DNA of 64,000 nucleotides from Subtercola frigoramans (GCF_016907385.1 NZ_JAFBBU010000001.1:3615598-3679597); one strand, 5' to 3'; counted from the stretch's first letter, positions 24,776 to 34,836 are shown. A program made the numbers and translations. Notes: a model not told the origin generated them from the sequence alone.

Positions 24776-26893
24776 ATGCGACCCGAAAACCACATAAGGC
24801 GACTGCTGGGCGCAAGCGATCGCCTCCCTGCCGGCCCACTGGAACGACAGCTCATCGACGAAGCGATTTCGCTCGCCGATGCACTAGGCGACCAGCGACT
24901 GGGCTACGAGGCGCGCCTTCGACTGATCCGCTCTGCTGCGCTGACGGGAGACTCGGCCATCAGTAACACCGCCCTCACGCACTGCCGACGGCTCCACCTC
25001 TCAGATCCGACGACATTCCCTGCCCGGATCGGTGACCTCGACCTTGTGCATGAGCCACCCGCAATTTCGCGCGAAGAAGACCAGGAGCATCCCGTCACAG
25101 GCGGACCGGCTGCCCGCGACCGGTGCGACGATGCCGCCGGAGCCACTGCGCTCCGAGCTGCGCCGCCACCGGTACCGATCGCGCTCGAAGACGCACCTGC
25201 GTGGCTTCAGCGGGCCCGTGAGCGGGCGACGATCGGCGATGACGAAGGTGCCCGGTCTGCCATCGCCCGCTGCCGCGACTGCCTCGACGCCCCAGCCCGG
25301 CCGGGGACAATGCGGTCGGGCATCGCGCGTCTCACGGCCGAGCTCTATGCTCTCGAGATTCGGATGGCCGTCGAGCGTGGTGATCTCGAGCAGGCAGAGC
25401 GCCTGTGCTCGTGGCGCGTCGACGTACTCATCGAAGACGAGCGGCTCGACCTTGCTGAAGTGGAGCTCCAGCTCGGACTGCTTCTCTTCGGGGTCGAACC
25501 GCAGGTACGGCGAGGCGATCTCGAACGGGCTCTGGGCGAGGCGCGACGAAAGGGATTCGATGCAGAGGCACAGGTGAGCATCCTGACCGCCCTCGCCGAG
25601 CTGAGAGTGGCAGAAGAGGCCGTCGACCTTCTTCTCACAGCCATCAAGCTCTGCGGCTACCAGCCCGACGATGAGAGGGTCCAGAGACCCCTCTACCACC
25701 TTGCCCGTGCGCAACTCGCAGTCCACAACCGTGATGGAGCCCGAGCGGCCCTCGACAGGCTGTTGCGGCATCCGCTTGACCGGGCATTTCGGGCCAGTGC
25801 ACTTCTGATGCGGGCCCGTGCGCTCGGCTCTGAACGTGACCTATTGGGTGCACGGGGGTGGTTCACGGCGCTGGCGCAGCCGAGAACAGGGGGCCACCGG
25901 GATGCCCGGCGTCTGCTCGAGGCGATCGCCGATGCTGACCGGGCACTCGTTCTGAGCCTCGAACTCGGGTACAGCCTGGGCATCATCGAGGCCTGTGGTG
26001 TTCTCGCACTGCTTCTCGAAGATCTGGGAACGGCCCCCGGAGTGATCGAAGCGTGGCGACGGGCTCTCGCCGAGTCGGAGCAGATCTGCCATCCACATTC
26101 CCCCTTCCTGAGGTTTCGCCTCGCCCGAGCCCTCATTGCTGCGGAGCGCGGGCCAGAAGCCTGCGCAGAACTGACGGAGGTATTCGCGTTCGTGGTCGAG
26201 ATGGGGTTGCCTTCGACGGAGCGCAGCGAGATCCTCTACTGGCTGGGGCACGCGCAGAGACTCGCAGACGACGACAACGCAGCCTACGCAAGCTGGAGCG
26301 CGGCGCTTTCGCTCACCAGCTCGGCGCAGGCGCCGCGACGAGCGGTGAGGCTCGGACTCGCGCTGGGCCGGCTGTTGCTCGACGAAGGCGACCAGTCAGC
26401 CGTCGATGTCCTGGCCCACGCGGTGCGTTGTGCGCGCCTTCTTCCCCCCGGATCGTGGGAGATCGTCGACACGCTTCATCTCCTCGGCCAGGCACAGTGC
26501 GCCAGCGGGGACCGCGCCGGCCTCGATGCTCTGGATGAAGCGATCGACCTGGCCGCCGACTTCGCCTTCGATGTGGACGGGTTGCTCGCGAACATCACGG
26601 AGTCACGCGCTCACGCCCTCGATGACCTCGGGGACGACGACGACGCAGTCCGCACTGCCTCGCGCGCGAGTGCTCTCTACGAACGGATGGGGCAACGATC
26701 ATCCGCCGGGCATGCCAGTCTCTTCACAGCGCGGTTGTTGAGATCAGTCGGCCAGCTCACCGAGGCAGAACCGTGGTATGAACGAAGCGTCGAGCTCCTC
26801 TCGGCGGAGGGTGCGGTCGCGCGGGTCGCCGACAGCGAACTCACGGTGGTGCGAAAGCAGAGACGGTCGGCCCTCGGCCGGACTTCGCACTGA
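24776..26893 (+). CDS. TPR-like helical repeat protein of unknown function
   Basis: 705 residues if started at the ATG at 24776; the frame is open further upstream into the end of the previous gene, so the start is uncertain and no clear ribosome-binding site is seen. The protein is almost wholly helical and rich in Ala, Leu and Arg, with degenerate tetratricopeptide-like units from about 190 onwards (for example LARAQLAVHNRDGARAALDR, LGHAQRLADDDNAAYASWSA, ARLLRSVGQLTEAEPWYERS). No enzymatic, DNA-binding or signal domain was recognised. Such proteins serve as protein-protein scaffolds, but no partner is suggested by the context. Confidence 0.7.
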   Translation: MRPENHIRRLLGASDRLPAGPLERQLIDEAISLADALGDQRLGYEARLRLIRSAALTGDSAISNTALTHCRRLHLSDPTTFPARIGDLDLVHEPPAISREEDQEHPVTGGPAARDRCDDAAGATALRAAPPPVPIALEDAPAWLQRARERATIGDDEGARSAIARCRDCLDAPARPGTMRSGIARLTAELYALEIRMAVERGDLEQAERLCSWRVDVLIEDERLDLAEVELQLGLLLFGVEPQVRRGDLERALGEARRKGFDAEAQVSILTALAELRVAEEAVDLLLTAIKLCGYQPDDERVQRPLYHLARAQLAVHNRDGARAALDRLLRHPLDRAFRASALLMRARALGSERDLLGARGWFTALAQPRTGGHRDARRLLEAIADADRALVLSLELGYSLGIIEACGVLALLLEDLGTAPGVIEAWRRALAESEQICHPHSPFLRFRLARALIAAERGPEACAELTEVFAFVVEMGLPSTERSEILYWLGHAQRLADDDNAAYASWSAALSLTSSAQAPRRAVRLGLALGRLLLDEGDQSAVDVLAHAVRCARLLPPGSWEIVDTLHLLGQAQCASGDRAGLDALDEAIDLAADFAFDVDGLLANITESRAHALDDLGDDDDAVRTASRASALYERMGQRSSAGHASLFTARLLRSVGQLTEAEPWYERSVELLSAEGAVARVADSELTVVRKQRRSALGRTSH

Positions 26894-26945
26894 CTCGAGG
26901 CTGGCGCAGCCCTCCACAGCGGGCATCATCTGCCTGCCCGAGCTT

Positions 26946-27332
26946 TCAGTCGGCCGCGATCTCCTGTGCATCAGACGCTTCGAGCGGCGGTAACCGCAGC
27001 GCCTTGAGAAGACTCAACGAATGACGGGTCGTGACGATGATGCGCGAGAACTCCGAATCCTGCAGGTCGATGACCACCGACGTACGCGTGCCCTTGATCA
27101 GCAGAAAGTCCTTGCCGTCGTGATACTTCCAGGAGCCGACGGCCAGCGTGAGCGGAATCGCGGTTCCCGGCGCGCGAATGCCGCGCACCCAGACCCACGG
27201 GTCGTCGGTGAGGGCGGCCGACCGGATGTTCTCCAGCGGCACGTCGATGTCGCTGCGTCGCAACGACATGATCTTCTCGGCTCGCGTCAACCTGATCTCG
27301 AGGCGATCGGGGTGAACGAACAGAACTGACAT
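26946..27332 (-). CDS. Small PH-like domain protein
   Basis: 128 residues, no signal peptide or membrane segment. The sequence (RLTRAEKIMSLRRSDIDVPLENIRS, WKYHDGKDFLLIKGTRTSVVIDL) has the alternation of beta strands seen in bacterial PH-like proteins, and the pattern is that of a conserved actinobacterial family. It starts 4 bases after the hemL stop codon on the same strand, so it is probably the last gene of the heme transcript; CAAAAT 6 bases before the start could give it a promoter of its own. Function unknown. Confidence 0.65.
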   Translation of the reverse strand: MSVLFVHPDRLEIRLTRAEKIMSLRRSDIDVPLENIRSAALTDDPWVWVRGIRAPGTAIPLTLAVGSWKYHDGKDFLLIKGTRTSVVIDLQDSEFSRIIVTTRHSLSLLKALRLPPLEASDAQEIAAD

Positions 27333-27336
27333 GACT

Positions 27337-28689
27337 CTATTTTGCCGGTGATTCCCGTGCAGCGGAACGAGCCGCGCCCGGGAGCGCAGACACGATACGG
27401 TCCATCGCACTGTCGTCGAGGGCGGCAGAGACGAACCAGGCCTCGAAAACAGACGGAGGCAGCGAGACGCCCGCGTCGAGCATCGAGTGGAAGAACGGTG
27501 CGTAGCGGTACGACTCCTGCGACTGCACCTCGGCGTAGGTGCGCGGCCCACCTGCAGAGAAGTCGCCGAACGCGAAGCTGAAGAGACTTCCTGCCCGCTG
27601 CACAGAATGCGCGACACCCTCGGCGTCAAGTGCTTCCGAGACGGCCTTCGAGATGAGGGATGCTGCACTGTCGAGCTTCGCATAGACGCTCTCATCAGCC
27701 AATCGCAGGGTCGCAAGCCCTGCCGCCACGGCAACCGGGTTACCCGAGAGTGTTCCGGCCTGGTACACCGGGCCGAGTGGTGCCAGGTAGTCCATCACAT
27801 CTGCCCGACCGCCGAGCGCCGCCAGTGGCATACCGCCGCCGACGACCTTGCCGAAGGTGAAGAGGTCTGGAGCGTACGGAGTCTCGGAATTCACGTGCGC
27901 GGAGGTAGACGTCTCGAGGCCCCACCAGCCGGCTGGGCCGACCCGGAAACCGGTGAGAACCTCGTCCACGATGAGGAGGGCCCCATTCGCATGCGCAATG
28001 TCAGCGAGTGCGGCATTGAAGCCGGGATCAGGAGCCACGACCCCCATGTTCGCCGCAGCCGACTCGGTGATGACGGCCGCAATCGCGCCCTCGTGCGCGG
28101 AAAACACCGCCCGAACCGCGTCGAGGTCGTTGTACGGCAACACGAGGGTCTGGGCCGCTGTAGCGGCCGTGACACCGGCAGATGCCGGCAATGCCAGCGT
28201 TGCCAGCCCCGATCCGGCCTCGGCCAGGAGGGAGTCGGAGTGGCCGTGGTAGTGACCGGCGAACTTCACGAGAATGTCGCGCCCAGTGAACCCCCTCGCC
28301 AGACGGATGGCGGTCATTGTCGCTTCTGTGCCGGTGGAGACCAGGCGCACCTTCTCGACCGGCGATACCCCAGCTGACGACATGCGTGCGCGAATGGCCT
28401 CGGCCAACTCGGTCTCGCCGGGCGTTGAAGCGCCGAACGACAATCCACGCGCCGCCGCCGCCTGCACGGCCGCGATGACCTCGGGGTGGGCGTGCCCGAG
28501 AATCGCGGGCCCCCATGAGTTGACCAGGTCGACATACTCGACCCCGTCGGCATCGGTGATGTGCGGGCCGCTGGCCGACACCATGAACCGCGGCGTGCCA
28601 CCGACGGATCGGAACGCGCGCACCGGCGAGTTCACCCCGCCCGGAATGGAGACGCTTGCGCGAGCGAACAGGACGTCGGATTCAGACAT
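27337..28689 (-). CDS. hemL: Glutamate-1-semialdehyde 2,1-aminomutase
   Basis: PLP enzyme of 450 residues that converts glutamate-1-semialdehyde to 5-aminolevulinate, the second step of the C5 heme pathway. The N terminus has [18 protein letters not shown], the PLP-binding lysine is in [12 protein letters not shown], and [12 protein letters not shown] and [10 protein letters not shown] are family signatures. ATG at 28689 is chosen over the longer frame because AAGG lies upstream and the family starts here. It follows hemB by 28 bases in the heme operon. Confidence 0.95.
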   Translation of the reverse strand: MSESDVLFARASVSIPGGVNSPVRAFRSVGGTPRFMVSASGPHITDADGVEYVDLVNSWGPAILGHAHPEVIAAVQAAAARGLSFGASTPGETELAEAIRARMSSAGVSPVEKVRLVSTGTEATMTAIRLARGFTGRDILVKFAGHYHGHSDSLLAEAGSGLATLALPASAGVTAATAAQTLVLPYNDLDAVRAVFSAHEGAIAAVITESAAANMGVVAPDPGFNAALADIAHANGALLIVDEVLTGFRVGPAGWWGLETSTSAHVNSETPYAPDLFTFGKVVGGGMPLAALGGRADVMDYLAPLGPVYQAGTLSGNPVAVAAGLATLRLADESVYAKLDSAASLISKAVSEALDAEGVAHSVQRAGSLFSFAFGDFSAGGPRTYAEVQSQESYRYAPFFHSMLDAGVSLPPSVFEAWFVSAALDDSAMDRIVSALPGAARSAARESPAK

Positions 28690-28717
28690 GTGGAGTGACC
28701 TTGGTTTCAGCGGCTGG

Positions 28718-29719
28718 CTAGGACTGGTCGAGCAGGGTTCGAGCGATCTCTGAGGCGAAATAGGTGAGCACGGCGTCGGCGCCTGCACGGCGGATGCTCG
28801 TGACAGACTCGACGATGGCCCTCTCCCTCTCGATCCACCCGTTGGCTGCCGCGGCTTCGATCATCGAGTACTCGCCGGAGACCTGGTATGCCCAGACGGG
28901 AACGGGCGAGACCGCCGCGACGTCGGCCAGTACGTCGAGGTAGCTCATCGCCGGCTTCACCATGACGATGTCTGCACCCTGCTCGACATCGAGGAGGGCC
29001 TCTCGCGCACCCTCCCGACGGTTTGCCGGATCCTGCTGGTAGGTCTTTCGGTTTCCCCGGAGGGACGAGCCCACGGCCTCCCGGAAGGGGCCGTAGAAGG
29101 CAGAGGCGTATTTTGCGGAGTAAGCAAGGATTGCGGTGTCCTGGAACCCGTTCGAATCCAGTTCATCGCGCACAGCAGCCACTTGGCCGTCCATCATCCC
29201 CGAGAGTCCGAGGAGTTCGGAACCGTTCCCGGCCTGCGCCAGGGCCATGTCGCGGTAACGGAGCAGTGTCGCATCGTTGTCGACCCTACCCTGGGCGTCG
29301 AGCACACCGCAGTGGCCGTGATCGGTGAATTCGTCGAGACAGAGGTCGGTCTGAACCACGAGCGAGTCACCCACTTCGGAGACGACGACCTGGGTGGCAC
29401 GGTTGAGGATTCCGTCGGGATCCGTCGCTCCCGACCCGATGGCGTCCTTCGTGTCGGGGACACCGAAGAGCATCACGCCGCCCAAGCCGAGCGCAGCAGC
29501 CTCAGTCACGACGCTCCGCACGGAATCCAAGGAATGCTGCATGACACCGGGCATCGAGCTGATCGGCCGGGCTTCGCCTTCGCGCACGAAGAGCGGCAGC
29601 ACGAGATCAGCGGTGTGGAGCCGGTTCTCAGCGACGAGCCGTCGCATCGCCGGCGTCGACCTCAGCCGACGAGGCCGAATCGACAGGTCGCTCGTCTGGG
29701 TCAGGGCGAAAGTACTCAT
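28718..29719 (-). CDS. hemB: Delta-aminolevulinic acid dehydratase (porphobilinogen synthase)
   Basis: 333 residues; condenses two 5-aminolevulinate molecules to porphobilinogen. The two Schiff-base lysines are in [14 protein letters not shown] and [10 protein letters not shown]. The metal-site segment reads [14 protein letters not shown], with cysteines at two of the positions of the zinc type and an aspartate replacing the third, the usual actinobacterial form. TAGGGT lies 7 bases before the ATG, so hemB may also be transcribed on its own as a leaderless mRNA apart from the upstream hemC-hemD. Confidence 0.95.
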   Translation of the reverse strand: MSTFALTQTSDLSIRPRRLRSTPAMRRLVAENRLHTADLVLPLFVREGEARPISSMPGVMQHSLDSVRSVVTEAAALGLGGVMLFGVPDTKDAIGSGATDPDGILNRATQVVVSEVGDSLVVQTDLCLDEFTDHGHCGVLDAQGRVDNDATLLRYRDMALAQAGNGSELLGLSGMMDGQVAAVRDELDSNGFQDTAILAYSAKYASAFYGPFREAVGSSLRGNRKTYQQDPANRREGAREALLDVEQGADIVMVKPAMSYLDVLADVAAVSPVPVWAYQVSGEYSMIEAAAANGWIERERAIVESVTSIRRAGADAVLTYFASEIARTLLDQS

Positions 29720-29726
29720 GCGATAA

Positions 29727-29732
29727 ACCCTA
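29727..29732 (-). promoter_or_regulatory. -10 box TAGGGT, 7 bases before hemB
   Basis: Minus-strand TAGGGT-N7-ATG in the 53-base gap between hemD and hemB; suggests an internal promoter in the heme cluster. Confidence 0.55.
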
Positions 29733-29772
29733 CGCGTACTAGCTGTGGGGCCGATCTGCGGGAAGGCATGTC

Positions 29773-30552
29773 CTATCGGGGGGCTAGTGCCGCGTCGATG
29801 AGCGACTGGATCAGCGACTCGCTCGAGCGGTCGTGGGCGATCGCGTCGACGCGCAGGCCGTAGGAGCGTGCATCCTGCGCCGTCACCGGCCCGATGCAGG
29901 CCACAATCGTGCTTTCGGGAATCGGCCCGAGCTGCAGCTGCACCTGTTCGGCGACGCTGCCCGAGGTGACGAGGATGGCGCGGATGAACCCCGCGGCGAC
30001 CTCTTCACGAATATTTGGATCGACAGGCACCCCGATGGTGCGGTACGCGACCACCGATTCGACCGAATGCCCACGCTTGACCAGCCCGTTCGTGAGAACG
30101 GGCTTCGCGATCTCACTGCGCAGGGTGAGGATGCGTAGCGAGGCCCCTGCCTCCTCGAACTGCTTCATCTCACTCAGCAGGCCCTTGGCCGAATTGTCTT
30201 CGAGCGGCACGAGGTCGACCTTGTACCCCGCCAGCGATAGGGCTGCTGCTGTCGTTTCACCGACGGCAGCGATGCGGGTCGTCACGGGGACGATCGCGCG
30301 GTGCGCCGATAGCACGTCGACCGTTGTCGCACTCGTGACGGTGAGCCAGTCGAAGGCACCCCCAGCAAGCCTTTCGAGCGCACTTTCGAGTGCTGCTGCG
30401 TCTTCGGTCGGCGCGAAATTGATGAGCGGGGCGACGATCGGGGTTGCGCCCACCGCGCGGAGGTCGGAGGCGACTCCGTGGCCCCAAGGGCCGCCGCGAG
30501 GAACCAACACGCGCCAACCGGTAAGGGGCTTGGTGCCGGGAGAGATGGTCAT
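29773..30552 (-). CDS. hemD: Uroporphyrinogen-III synthase
   Basis: 259 residues in two alpha/beta lobes; cyclises and inverts hydroxymethylbilane to uroporphyrinogen III. HemD is poorly conserved, but [23 protein letters not shown] and [12 protein letters not shown] segments are typical, and the position directly after hemC with a 4-base ATGA overlap confirms it. Confidence 0.9.
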   Translation of the reverse strand: MTISPGTKPLTGWRVLVPRGGPWGHGVASDLRAVGATPIVAPLINFAPTEDAAALESALERLAGGAFDWLTVTSATTVDVLSAHRAIVPVTTRIAAVGETTAAALSLAGYKVDLVPLEDNSAKGLLSEMKQFEEAGASLRILTLRSEIAKPVLTNGLVKRGHSVESVVAYRTIGVPVDPNIREEVAAGFIRAILVTSGSVAEQVQLQLGPIPESTIVACIGPVTAQDARSYGLRVDAIAHDRSSESLIQSLIDAALAPR

Positions 30553-31502
30553 CGGCCACCCCCCAGTTGCGCCAGGTCGGAGGCGCCGTCATCGAGAAGT
30601 TGCAGAGCCACGTCGTGGCCGAGTGCTGACGCCAGCTCGAGCCGGAGCTGTCGATGGGTGGCCTCGTCGCCCGACGGAAGTTCCACCGACCGTTCGCCGC
30701 CCAGCTCTTCGGCACCGTCAGCGCTGTAGACCACTGCCGTCAGCGTGAGCGTATTGGCTTCGAGGCGCGCGGTGGCTCCGATTGGGGCGCTGCAGCCCGC
30801 CTCGAGCGTTGCGAGAACGGCGCGTTCGGCAGCAATCGACAGCCGAGATTCGTCGTGCCGGATGTATGCCAACTGGGGAATGTCGTCCTCCTCGCGCGTT
30901 TCGATTGCCAGGGCTCCCTGGCCTGGGGCAGTCGGCCAGACGGCGAGGTCGAAGAACTCAGAAACGGCATCGAGTCTGCCCAGTCTGGTGAGACCGGCTG
31001 CGGCAAGCACCACGGCGTCCAGTTCCCCGCTCGACACCTTTGCCAGCCTGGTGTCGACATTACCTCTAATGTCGACAACCGTTGCATCCGGCCTGAGACT
31101 GAGCAGTTGCGCCACCCGCCTCGGCGACCCCGTACCGATGGTCGCACCCTCCGGCAGATCCGCCAGAGTGAGGCCGTTGCGGGTGATGAGAGCATCGCGC
31201 GGGTCTTCGCGCTGAGGCACTGCAGCCAGCACCAGGCCCGGGTACGGCGCCGTAGGGAGGTCTTTGAGCGAATGGACGACCAGGTCGCACTCGCCGGCAA
31301 CCAGCGCCGCCCGCAGGGCACTGGCGAACACCCCCGTGCCGCCGATGCTCGACAGCGACGCACGCGAGGTGTCACCTTCTGTCGTGACCACCGTGATGGC
31401 GACCTCGACGCCCGTCAGACGGGTCAGCTGCTCGGCGATCATGCCTGTCTGGGCGAGGGCGAGGGCGCTCCCTCGTGTCGCGATCGTGAGCTTACGGTTC
31501 AT
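30549..31502 (-). CDS. hemC: Porphobilinogen deaminase (hydroxymethylbilane synthase)
   Basis: 317 residues. Joins four porphobilinogen units. Family signatures are the N-terminal TRGSALALAQTG, VHSLKDLPT, RREDPRDAL-like RDALI, GTGSPRRVAQL and the cofactor-attachment cysteine in LEAGCSAPIGA, which binds the dipyrromethane. The start has no convincing ribosome-binding site; an 86-base gap to hemH contains TTGACG-N17-TCTGAT on the minus strand ending at the start, a weak promoter candidate. Confidence 0.95.
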   Translation of the reverse strand: MNRKLTIATRGSALALAQTGMIAEQLTRLTGVEVAITVVTTEGDTSRASLSSIGGTGVFASALRAALVAGECDLVVHSLKDLPTAPYPGLVLAAVPQREDPRDALITRNGLTLADLPEGATIGTGSPRRVAQLLSLRPDATVVDIRGNVDTRLAKVSSGELDAVVLAAAGLTRLGRLDAVSEFFDLAVWPTAPGQGALAIETREEDDIPQLAYIRHDESRLSIAAERAVLATLEAGCSAPIGATARLEANTLTLTAVVYSADGAEELGGERSVELPSGDEATHRQLRLELASALGHDVALQLLDDGASDLAQLGGGR

Positions 31503-31588
31503 CAGATGGGGCGCGTCTCAGTTCGTCAATCGGGTCAAAGTGTTCTCGGTGAACCTGAGCGGCGGGTGTCGCCCTGGTTCGCCTGTAC

Positions 31589-32779
31589 TCAGGGTGCGAG
31601 CCCGCCCAGGGCTGGCTTGAACCCCAGTCGCACGTTCTCACAGCACCCCGAACGGCACACGTCGTACCAGGGGCCGAGCTCCGTCAGCGACGGGCGTTCC
31701 GCTGTCGGTGTTCCGTTCACACGCTCGAGCACCAAGTCAATCAGCCCGCTCACATACTGTGCGTGAATACCAGGCGTCGGTACCCGAACACTGTACAAAT
31801 CGTTATCCGCAGCGGTCTGGGTGGCCTCATTGTCGAGGTCCCACTTGACCTCCATGTGGTCGCTGACGAACCCGAGGGGCACGATCACCACCGCACGGAT
31901 GCCACGGGCCGGCAGTTCGGCTATGGCGTCATTGATGTCGGGCTCCAACCAGGGCTGGGTGGGCGGGCCACTTCGCGATTGGAAGACGAGTTTCCAATCC
32001 GGCATGGATGATCGCCCGACCCCCACCGCAGCCATCACCACTTCGGCCACAGCGCGGTGCTGTGCCTCGTAGGCACCACCCGCACCGAAACCACGCTCAG
32101 GTGGGCCGGACCGGTCGGCGTCGGCCGTCGGGATCGAGTGCGTGGTGAACAGCACTTCCACCTCGGTGCCGAGGTCGATTCCCGGCAGTGCCTCGGTGAT
32201 CTGCTCGAACGCGGACGTGACGCCGTCGATGAACGGTGAGACGAAGCCGGGGTGGTCGAAGAACTGCCTGATCTTGTCGATCTGCAGCCTCTCACCGAGC
32301 CCGGTCTCGTCGAGGGCCCTCGCGTAGTCCTCGCGATACTGTCGGCAGCTCGAATACGAACTGTAGGCACTCGTGCCGATGGCGATCAGCTTCGTGTAAC
32401 CCGCCGCGTCTGCCGCGAGCAGCGCTTCGCTCAGATACGGCGCCCAGTTCCGGTTGCCCCAGAGCACAGGAAGGTCGATACCGCGGGAGGCGAGTTCAGC
32501 CTCGAGGGCGGCCTTCAGTTGGCGATTCTGTTCATTGATCGGGCTCACCCCGCCGAAGGCCCGGTAGTGGTGTGCCACCTCCTCGAGGCGCTCGTCGGGG
32601 ATGCCGCGCCCACGCGTGACGTTCTTCAGGAACGGGATGACGTCATCCTGGCCCTCCGGCCCGCCGAACGAGGCGAGGAGGATCGCGTCGTAGGCTACCG
32701 GCACCTCGATGTGCTCGGCCCCCGTCGAGGCCGCGGCTGTCGCGTTTCGAACGAGTGGCTGCGACTCGACTGCGGTCAC
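31589..32779 (-). CDS. hemH: Coproporphyrin III ferrochelatase with [2Fe-2S] ligands
   Basis: 396 residues from the GTG that overlaps the hemQ stop (GTGA). Inserts iron into coproporphyrin III in the coproporphyrin-dependent pathway (CpfC). AILLASFGGPEG starts the fold; the catalytic histidine lies in TTHSIP and the acidic partner region in WLEPDINDAI. An inner cysteine in SSYSSCRQYRED and the C-terminal CRSGCCENV provide the four cysteines that hold a [2Fe-2S] cluster in actinobacterial ferrochelatases. The longer frame to 32932 runs into hemQ and is not used. Confidence 0.94.
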   Translation of the reverse strand: MTAVESQPLVRNATAAASTGAEHIEVPVAYDAILLASFGGPEGQDDVIPFLKNVTRGRGIPDERLEEVAHHYRAFGGVSPINEQNRQLKAALEAELASRGIDLPVLWGNRNWAPYLSEALLAADAAGYTKLIAIGTSAYSSYSSCRQYREDYARALDETGLGERLQIDKIRQFFDHPGFVSPFIDGVTSAFEQITEALPGIDLGTEVEVLFTTHSIPTADADRSGPPERGFGAGGAYEAQHRAVAEVVMAAVGVGRSSMPDWKLVFQSRSGPPTQPWLEPDINDAIAELPARGIRAVVIVPLGFVSDHMEVKWDLDNEATQTAADNDLYSVRVPTPGIHAQYVSGLIDLVLERVNGTPTAERPSLTELGPWYDVCRSGCCENVRLGFKPALGGLAP

Positions 32780-33543
32780 TGGAGCACCTCGACGATCTCG
32801 GCGGTGCTGATGCGACGGCCGGTGAAGAACGGCACCTCTTCGCGCACGTGCCGCCGGGCATCCGTCTGCCTGAGGTCTCTCATCATGTCGACGAGATTCA
32901 GGAGGTTCTCGTCTTCGAGGGCAAGGATCCACTCATAGTCGCCGAGTGCGAAGCTTGCGACCGTGTTGGCGAGGGTCGTGCGGAAGGCCGAACCCTTGAT
33001 GCCATGGTCCCGCAGCATCTGGCTGCGTTCGGCCTCCGGCAGCAGGTACCACTCGTACGAGCGAACGAAGGGGTAGACCGTGACCCAGCTCTGCGGTGGC
33101 TTGCCGAGCATGAACGAGGGCATGTGGCGCTTGTTGAACTCGGCATCGCGGTGCACGCCCATGGCATTCCACACCGGCAGGAGCCCGGTGAACAGGGCCG
33201 TGCGGCGAAGCTGGCGAAGGGCCCACTGGAGCGTCTCTGGAACGCTGCCGTGAATCCAGACCATGATGTCGGCGTCGGCACGGAGGCCAGAGACGTCGTA
33301 GAAACCACGGAGGGTCACCTCTTCGCTCTCGATGCTCAGAACAGCGTCGTCGAGTTCGGCGACGATCGACGGCACGTCGTACCCGTCGAACGAGACGGGA
33401 GCCTCTGGATTGCGGCGGAATACGGCCCAGAGCGCATAGCCGGTGACCATTTCACCCGCGGGTTCCGAGGTGGATTCGATCGTGGAGGGTGCGAGCGGTG
33501 CATCGGCTTGGTGCGTCGCCCGATCGGGTGTCGGGAGTGTCAT
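32776..33543 (-). CDS. hemQ: Coproheme decarboxylase HemQ (ChdC)
   Basis: 255 residues of the chlorite-dismutase-like fold. Performs the last step, peroxide-dependent decarboxylation of two propionates of coproheme to give heme b. The catalytic tyrosine is in YPFVRSYEWYLL, the proximal histidine in MLRDHGIKG. Located directly upstream of and overlapping hemH, as in many Actinobacteria. AGGAAAGAAG precedes the ATG. This gene shows that the cell uses the coproporphyrin rather than the protoporphyrin route. Confidence 0.95.
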   Translation of the reverse strand: MTLPTPDRATHQADAPLAPSTIESTSEPAGEMVTGYALWAVFRRNPEAPVSFDGYDVPSIVAELDDAVLSIESEEVTLRGFYDVSGLRADADIMVWIHGSVPETLQWALRQLRRTALFTGLLPVWNAMGVHRDAEFNKRHMPSFMLGKPPQSWVTVYPFVRSYEWYLLPEAERSQMLRDHGIKGSAFRTTLANTVASFALGDYEWILALEDENLLNLVDMMRDLRQTDARRHVREEVPFFTGRRISTAEIVEVLQ

Positions 33544-33679
33544 TGTCTTCTTTCCTGCCGCGGGATGCAGGGCGGATCTCGCGGGTGCTGTGCAGATCGA
33601 TGGTGGTGTGGCTTGGGGCCCGGAGGAAGGGAGGTGTGCGGTTCCCGGAGACGAGTCGAGTGTTCGGTGCCGGTGGGCT

Positions 33680-34030
33680 TCAGCGCCGAGTGGCGCGGAA
33701 GCCGAACCACACTGCGGCGCCCAGCACCGCGACGATACCGGCCGCTGCGGCCACGAGGACGGCAGGATTCTCCTCGCGGAGAGTCTCTACATGGGCCGCG
33801 ACCCGGCGCGCGGCAAGCTTCGCCTGCTTCGGCACGTTGAGTTTGGTCTCGATCGCGTCGAGTGTCTCCTGCAGGTCTTTTCGGTTCCTGGCGACATCGC
33901 TCACGATCTGTGCGTGTGTTCGCGTGTCTGCGGGCTTCTCCGGCGCCGGCGGCTGGTTCTTCGCAAGCCCCGCAGCAGCCGCCTTCGACGCCGCGCCGAG
34001 AGGAGCGGTACCCGTGGAGTTGTCACTCAT
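33680..34030 (-). CDS. DUF3618-type small membrane-anchored protein
   Basis: 116 residues. The central part (IVSDVARNRKDLQETLDAIETKLN) matches the DUF3618 pattern, followed by a basic helix and one C-terminal membrane helix (AVLVAAAAGIVAVLGAAVWFGF) with a basic end. The ATG overlaps the end of the preceding gene by 8 bases. Commonly found with holin-like DUF1469 and YtxH-like genes in actinobacterial envelope-stress loci; function unproven. Confidence 0.75.
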   Translation of the reverse strand: MSDNSTGTAPLGAASKAAAAGLAKNQPPAPEKPADTRTHAQIVSDVARNRKDLQETLDAIETKLNVPKQAKLAARRVAAHVETLREENPAVLVAAAAGIVAVLGAAVWFGFRATRR

Positions 34031-34472
34031 GCTTCTCACCCAATCCCTTGACCGCGTTGATGTCCTTCTTGATGCTGGTGATCGATTCCTCGGGCACCGG
34101 AGGTACGCCCTTCTTGATCGAGAGCACCCCGACGAGAATGAGGATGGCTGCAACGACGAACAGTGCGCCAGCCACGATCAGGGCAGCCAGCCAGGCTGGG
34201 AGCGCCGTCGCAATGCCGAGCACGGCAGCAGCGACCAGTACGGCAAAGACGAAGAACAGCAGGAACAGGGCAGCGGCGATGAGTCCCGCCCCGACTCCCA
34301 GCTTCGTCAGTTTCGCTGTGAGCTCGGCCTTGAAGAGAGTGATCTCGTCTTTGACCAGGGTCGTCAGCAGGCTAGGGAGCGCCGAAACCAGTTCGGCCAG
34401 CGACTGCTTGGACTTGGGGTTGGGCACGCTGCGGGTCGGGCCGTGCTGCGCGTCATCGGGGCGATCAGCCAT
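34023..34472 (-). CDS. Phage-holin-like (DUF1469) membrane protein
   Basis: 149 residues with two adjacent membrane helices (GAGLIAAALFLLFFVFAVLVAAAVLGI and AWLAALIVAGALFVVAAILILVGV) preceded by an amphipathic stretch (LVSALPSLLTTLVKDEITLFKAELTAKL). This is the pattern of the chromosomal phage_holin_3_6/DUF1469 family, which is not phage-borne despite its name. Sits between YtxH-like and DUF3618 genes in the heme transcript. Confidence 0.78.
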   Translation of the reverse strand: MADRPDDAQHGPTRSVPNPKSKQSLAELVSALPSLLTTLVKDEITLFKAELTAKLTKLGVGAGLIAAALFLLFFVFAVLVAAAVLGIATALPAWLAALIVAGALFVVAAILILVGVLSIKKGVPPVPEESITSIKKDINAVKGLGEKHE

Positions 34473-34488
34473 GAGAACTCCTCTGCCC

Positions 34489-34836
34489 CTAGACGGTGGC
34501 TTCAGGTGTCGCGGCGGGGGTCGCCGGGCTGGTACTGCCGGCCTTGACGCTGGCGTCGCTCGCAGTCGGCTTGGTGGTCACGACCGTCGTCGTGGTCTTC
34601 TTGACTCCGAGCACGGTGCCCAGCACCTTCTTCACCTGGTCTGCGGCCTTGCCGGAGAGGGAGTCGATCCGCTGGTTCGCGAACCCCTTCACCTGGGTGA
34701 CACCTGCCTGGACTGGCTGCGACATCCACACCTTGTCTGCGCCAGCCTTGATCTGTTCGTACCGGGCTGTGCCCGCTCGGGCGCCGAGCACGTAGCCCGT
34801 GGCGAGGCCGACAACGAAAAGCAGCTTTCCGCGCAT
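34489..34836 (-). CDS. YtxH-like small envelope protein
   Basis: 115 residues. Starts with one membrane helix containing GLATGYVLGARAGTARYEQI, the typical YtxH beginning, followed by a helical soluble part and a Thr/Ser/Pro/Ala-rich C terminus. ATG at 34836 is preceded by GGAGA at 5-6 bases; an upstream ATG at 34851 lacks a site. 47 bases separate it from the end of cgoX. Confidence 0.75.
   Translation of the reverse strand: MRGKLLFVVGLATGYVLGARAGTARYEQIKAGADKVWMSQPVQAGVTQVKGFANQRIDSLSGKAADQVKKVLGTVLGVKKTTTTVVTTKPTASDASVKAGSTSPATPAATPEATV

Noticed and set aside
27333..27734. Extended 262-residue frame of the PH-like gene
   Set aside because: The extra N-terminal part is antisense-frame reading within hemL and has no strand pattern of the PH-like family; ATG 27332 directly after the hemL stop is the natural start.
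34023..34472. Prophage remnant suggested by a holin-like protein
   Set aside because: DUF1469 proteins are common chromosomal envelope proteins, and no other phage gene is nearby.
32755..34547. Long plus-strand frames over hemQ and the DUF3618/DUF1469 genes
   Set aside because: They lie over well-supported minus-strand genes and show no domain; shadows of GC-rich codon use.
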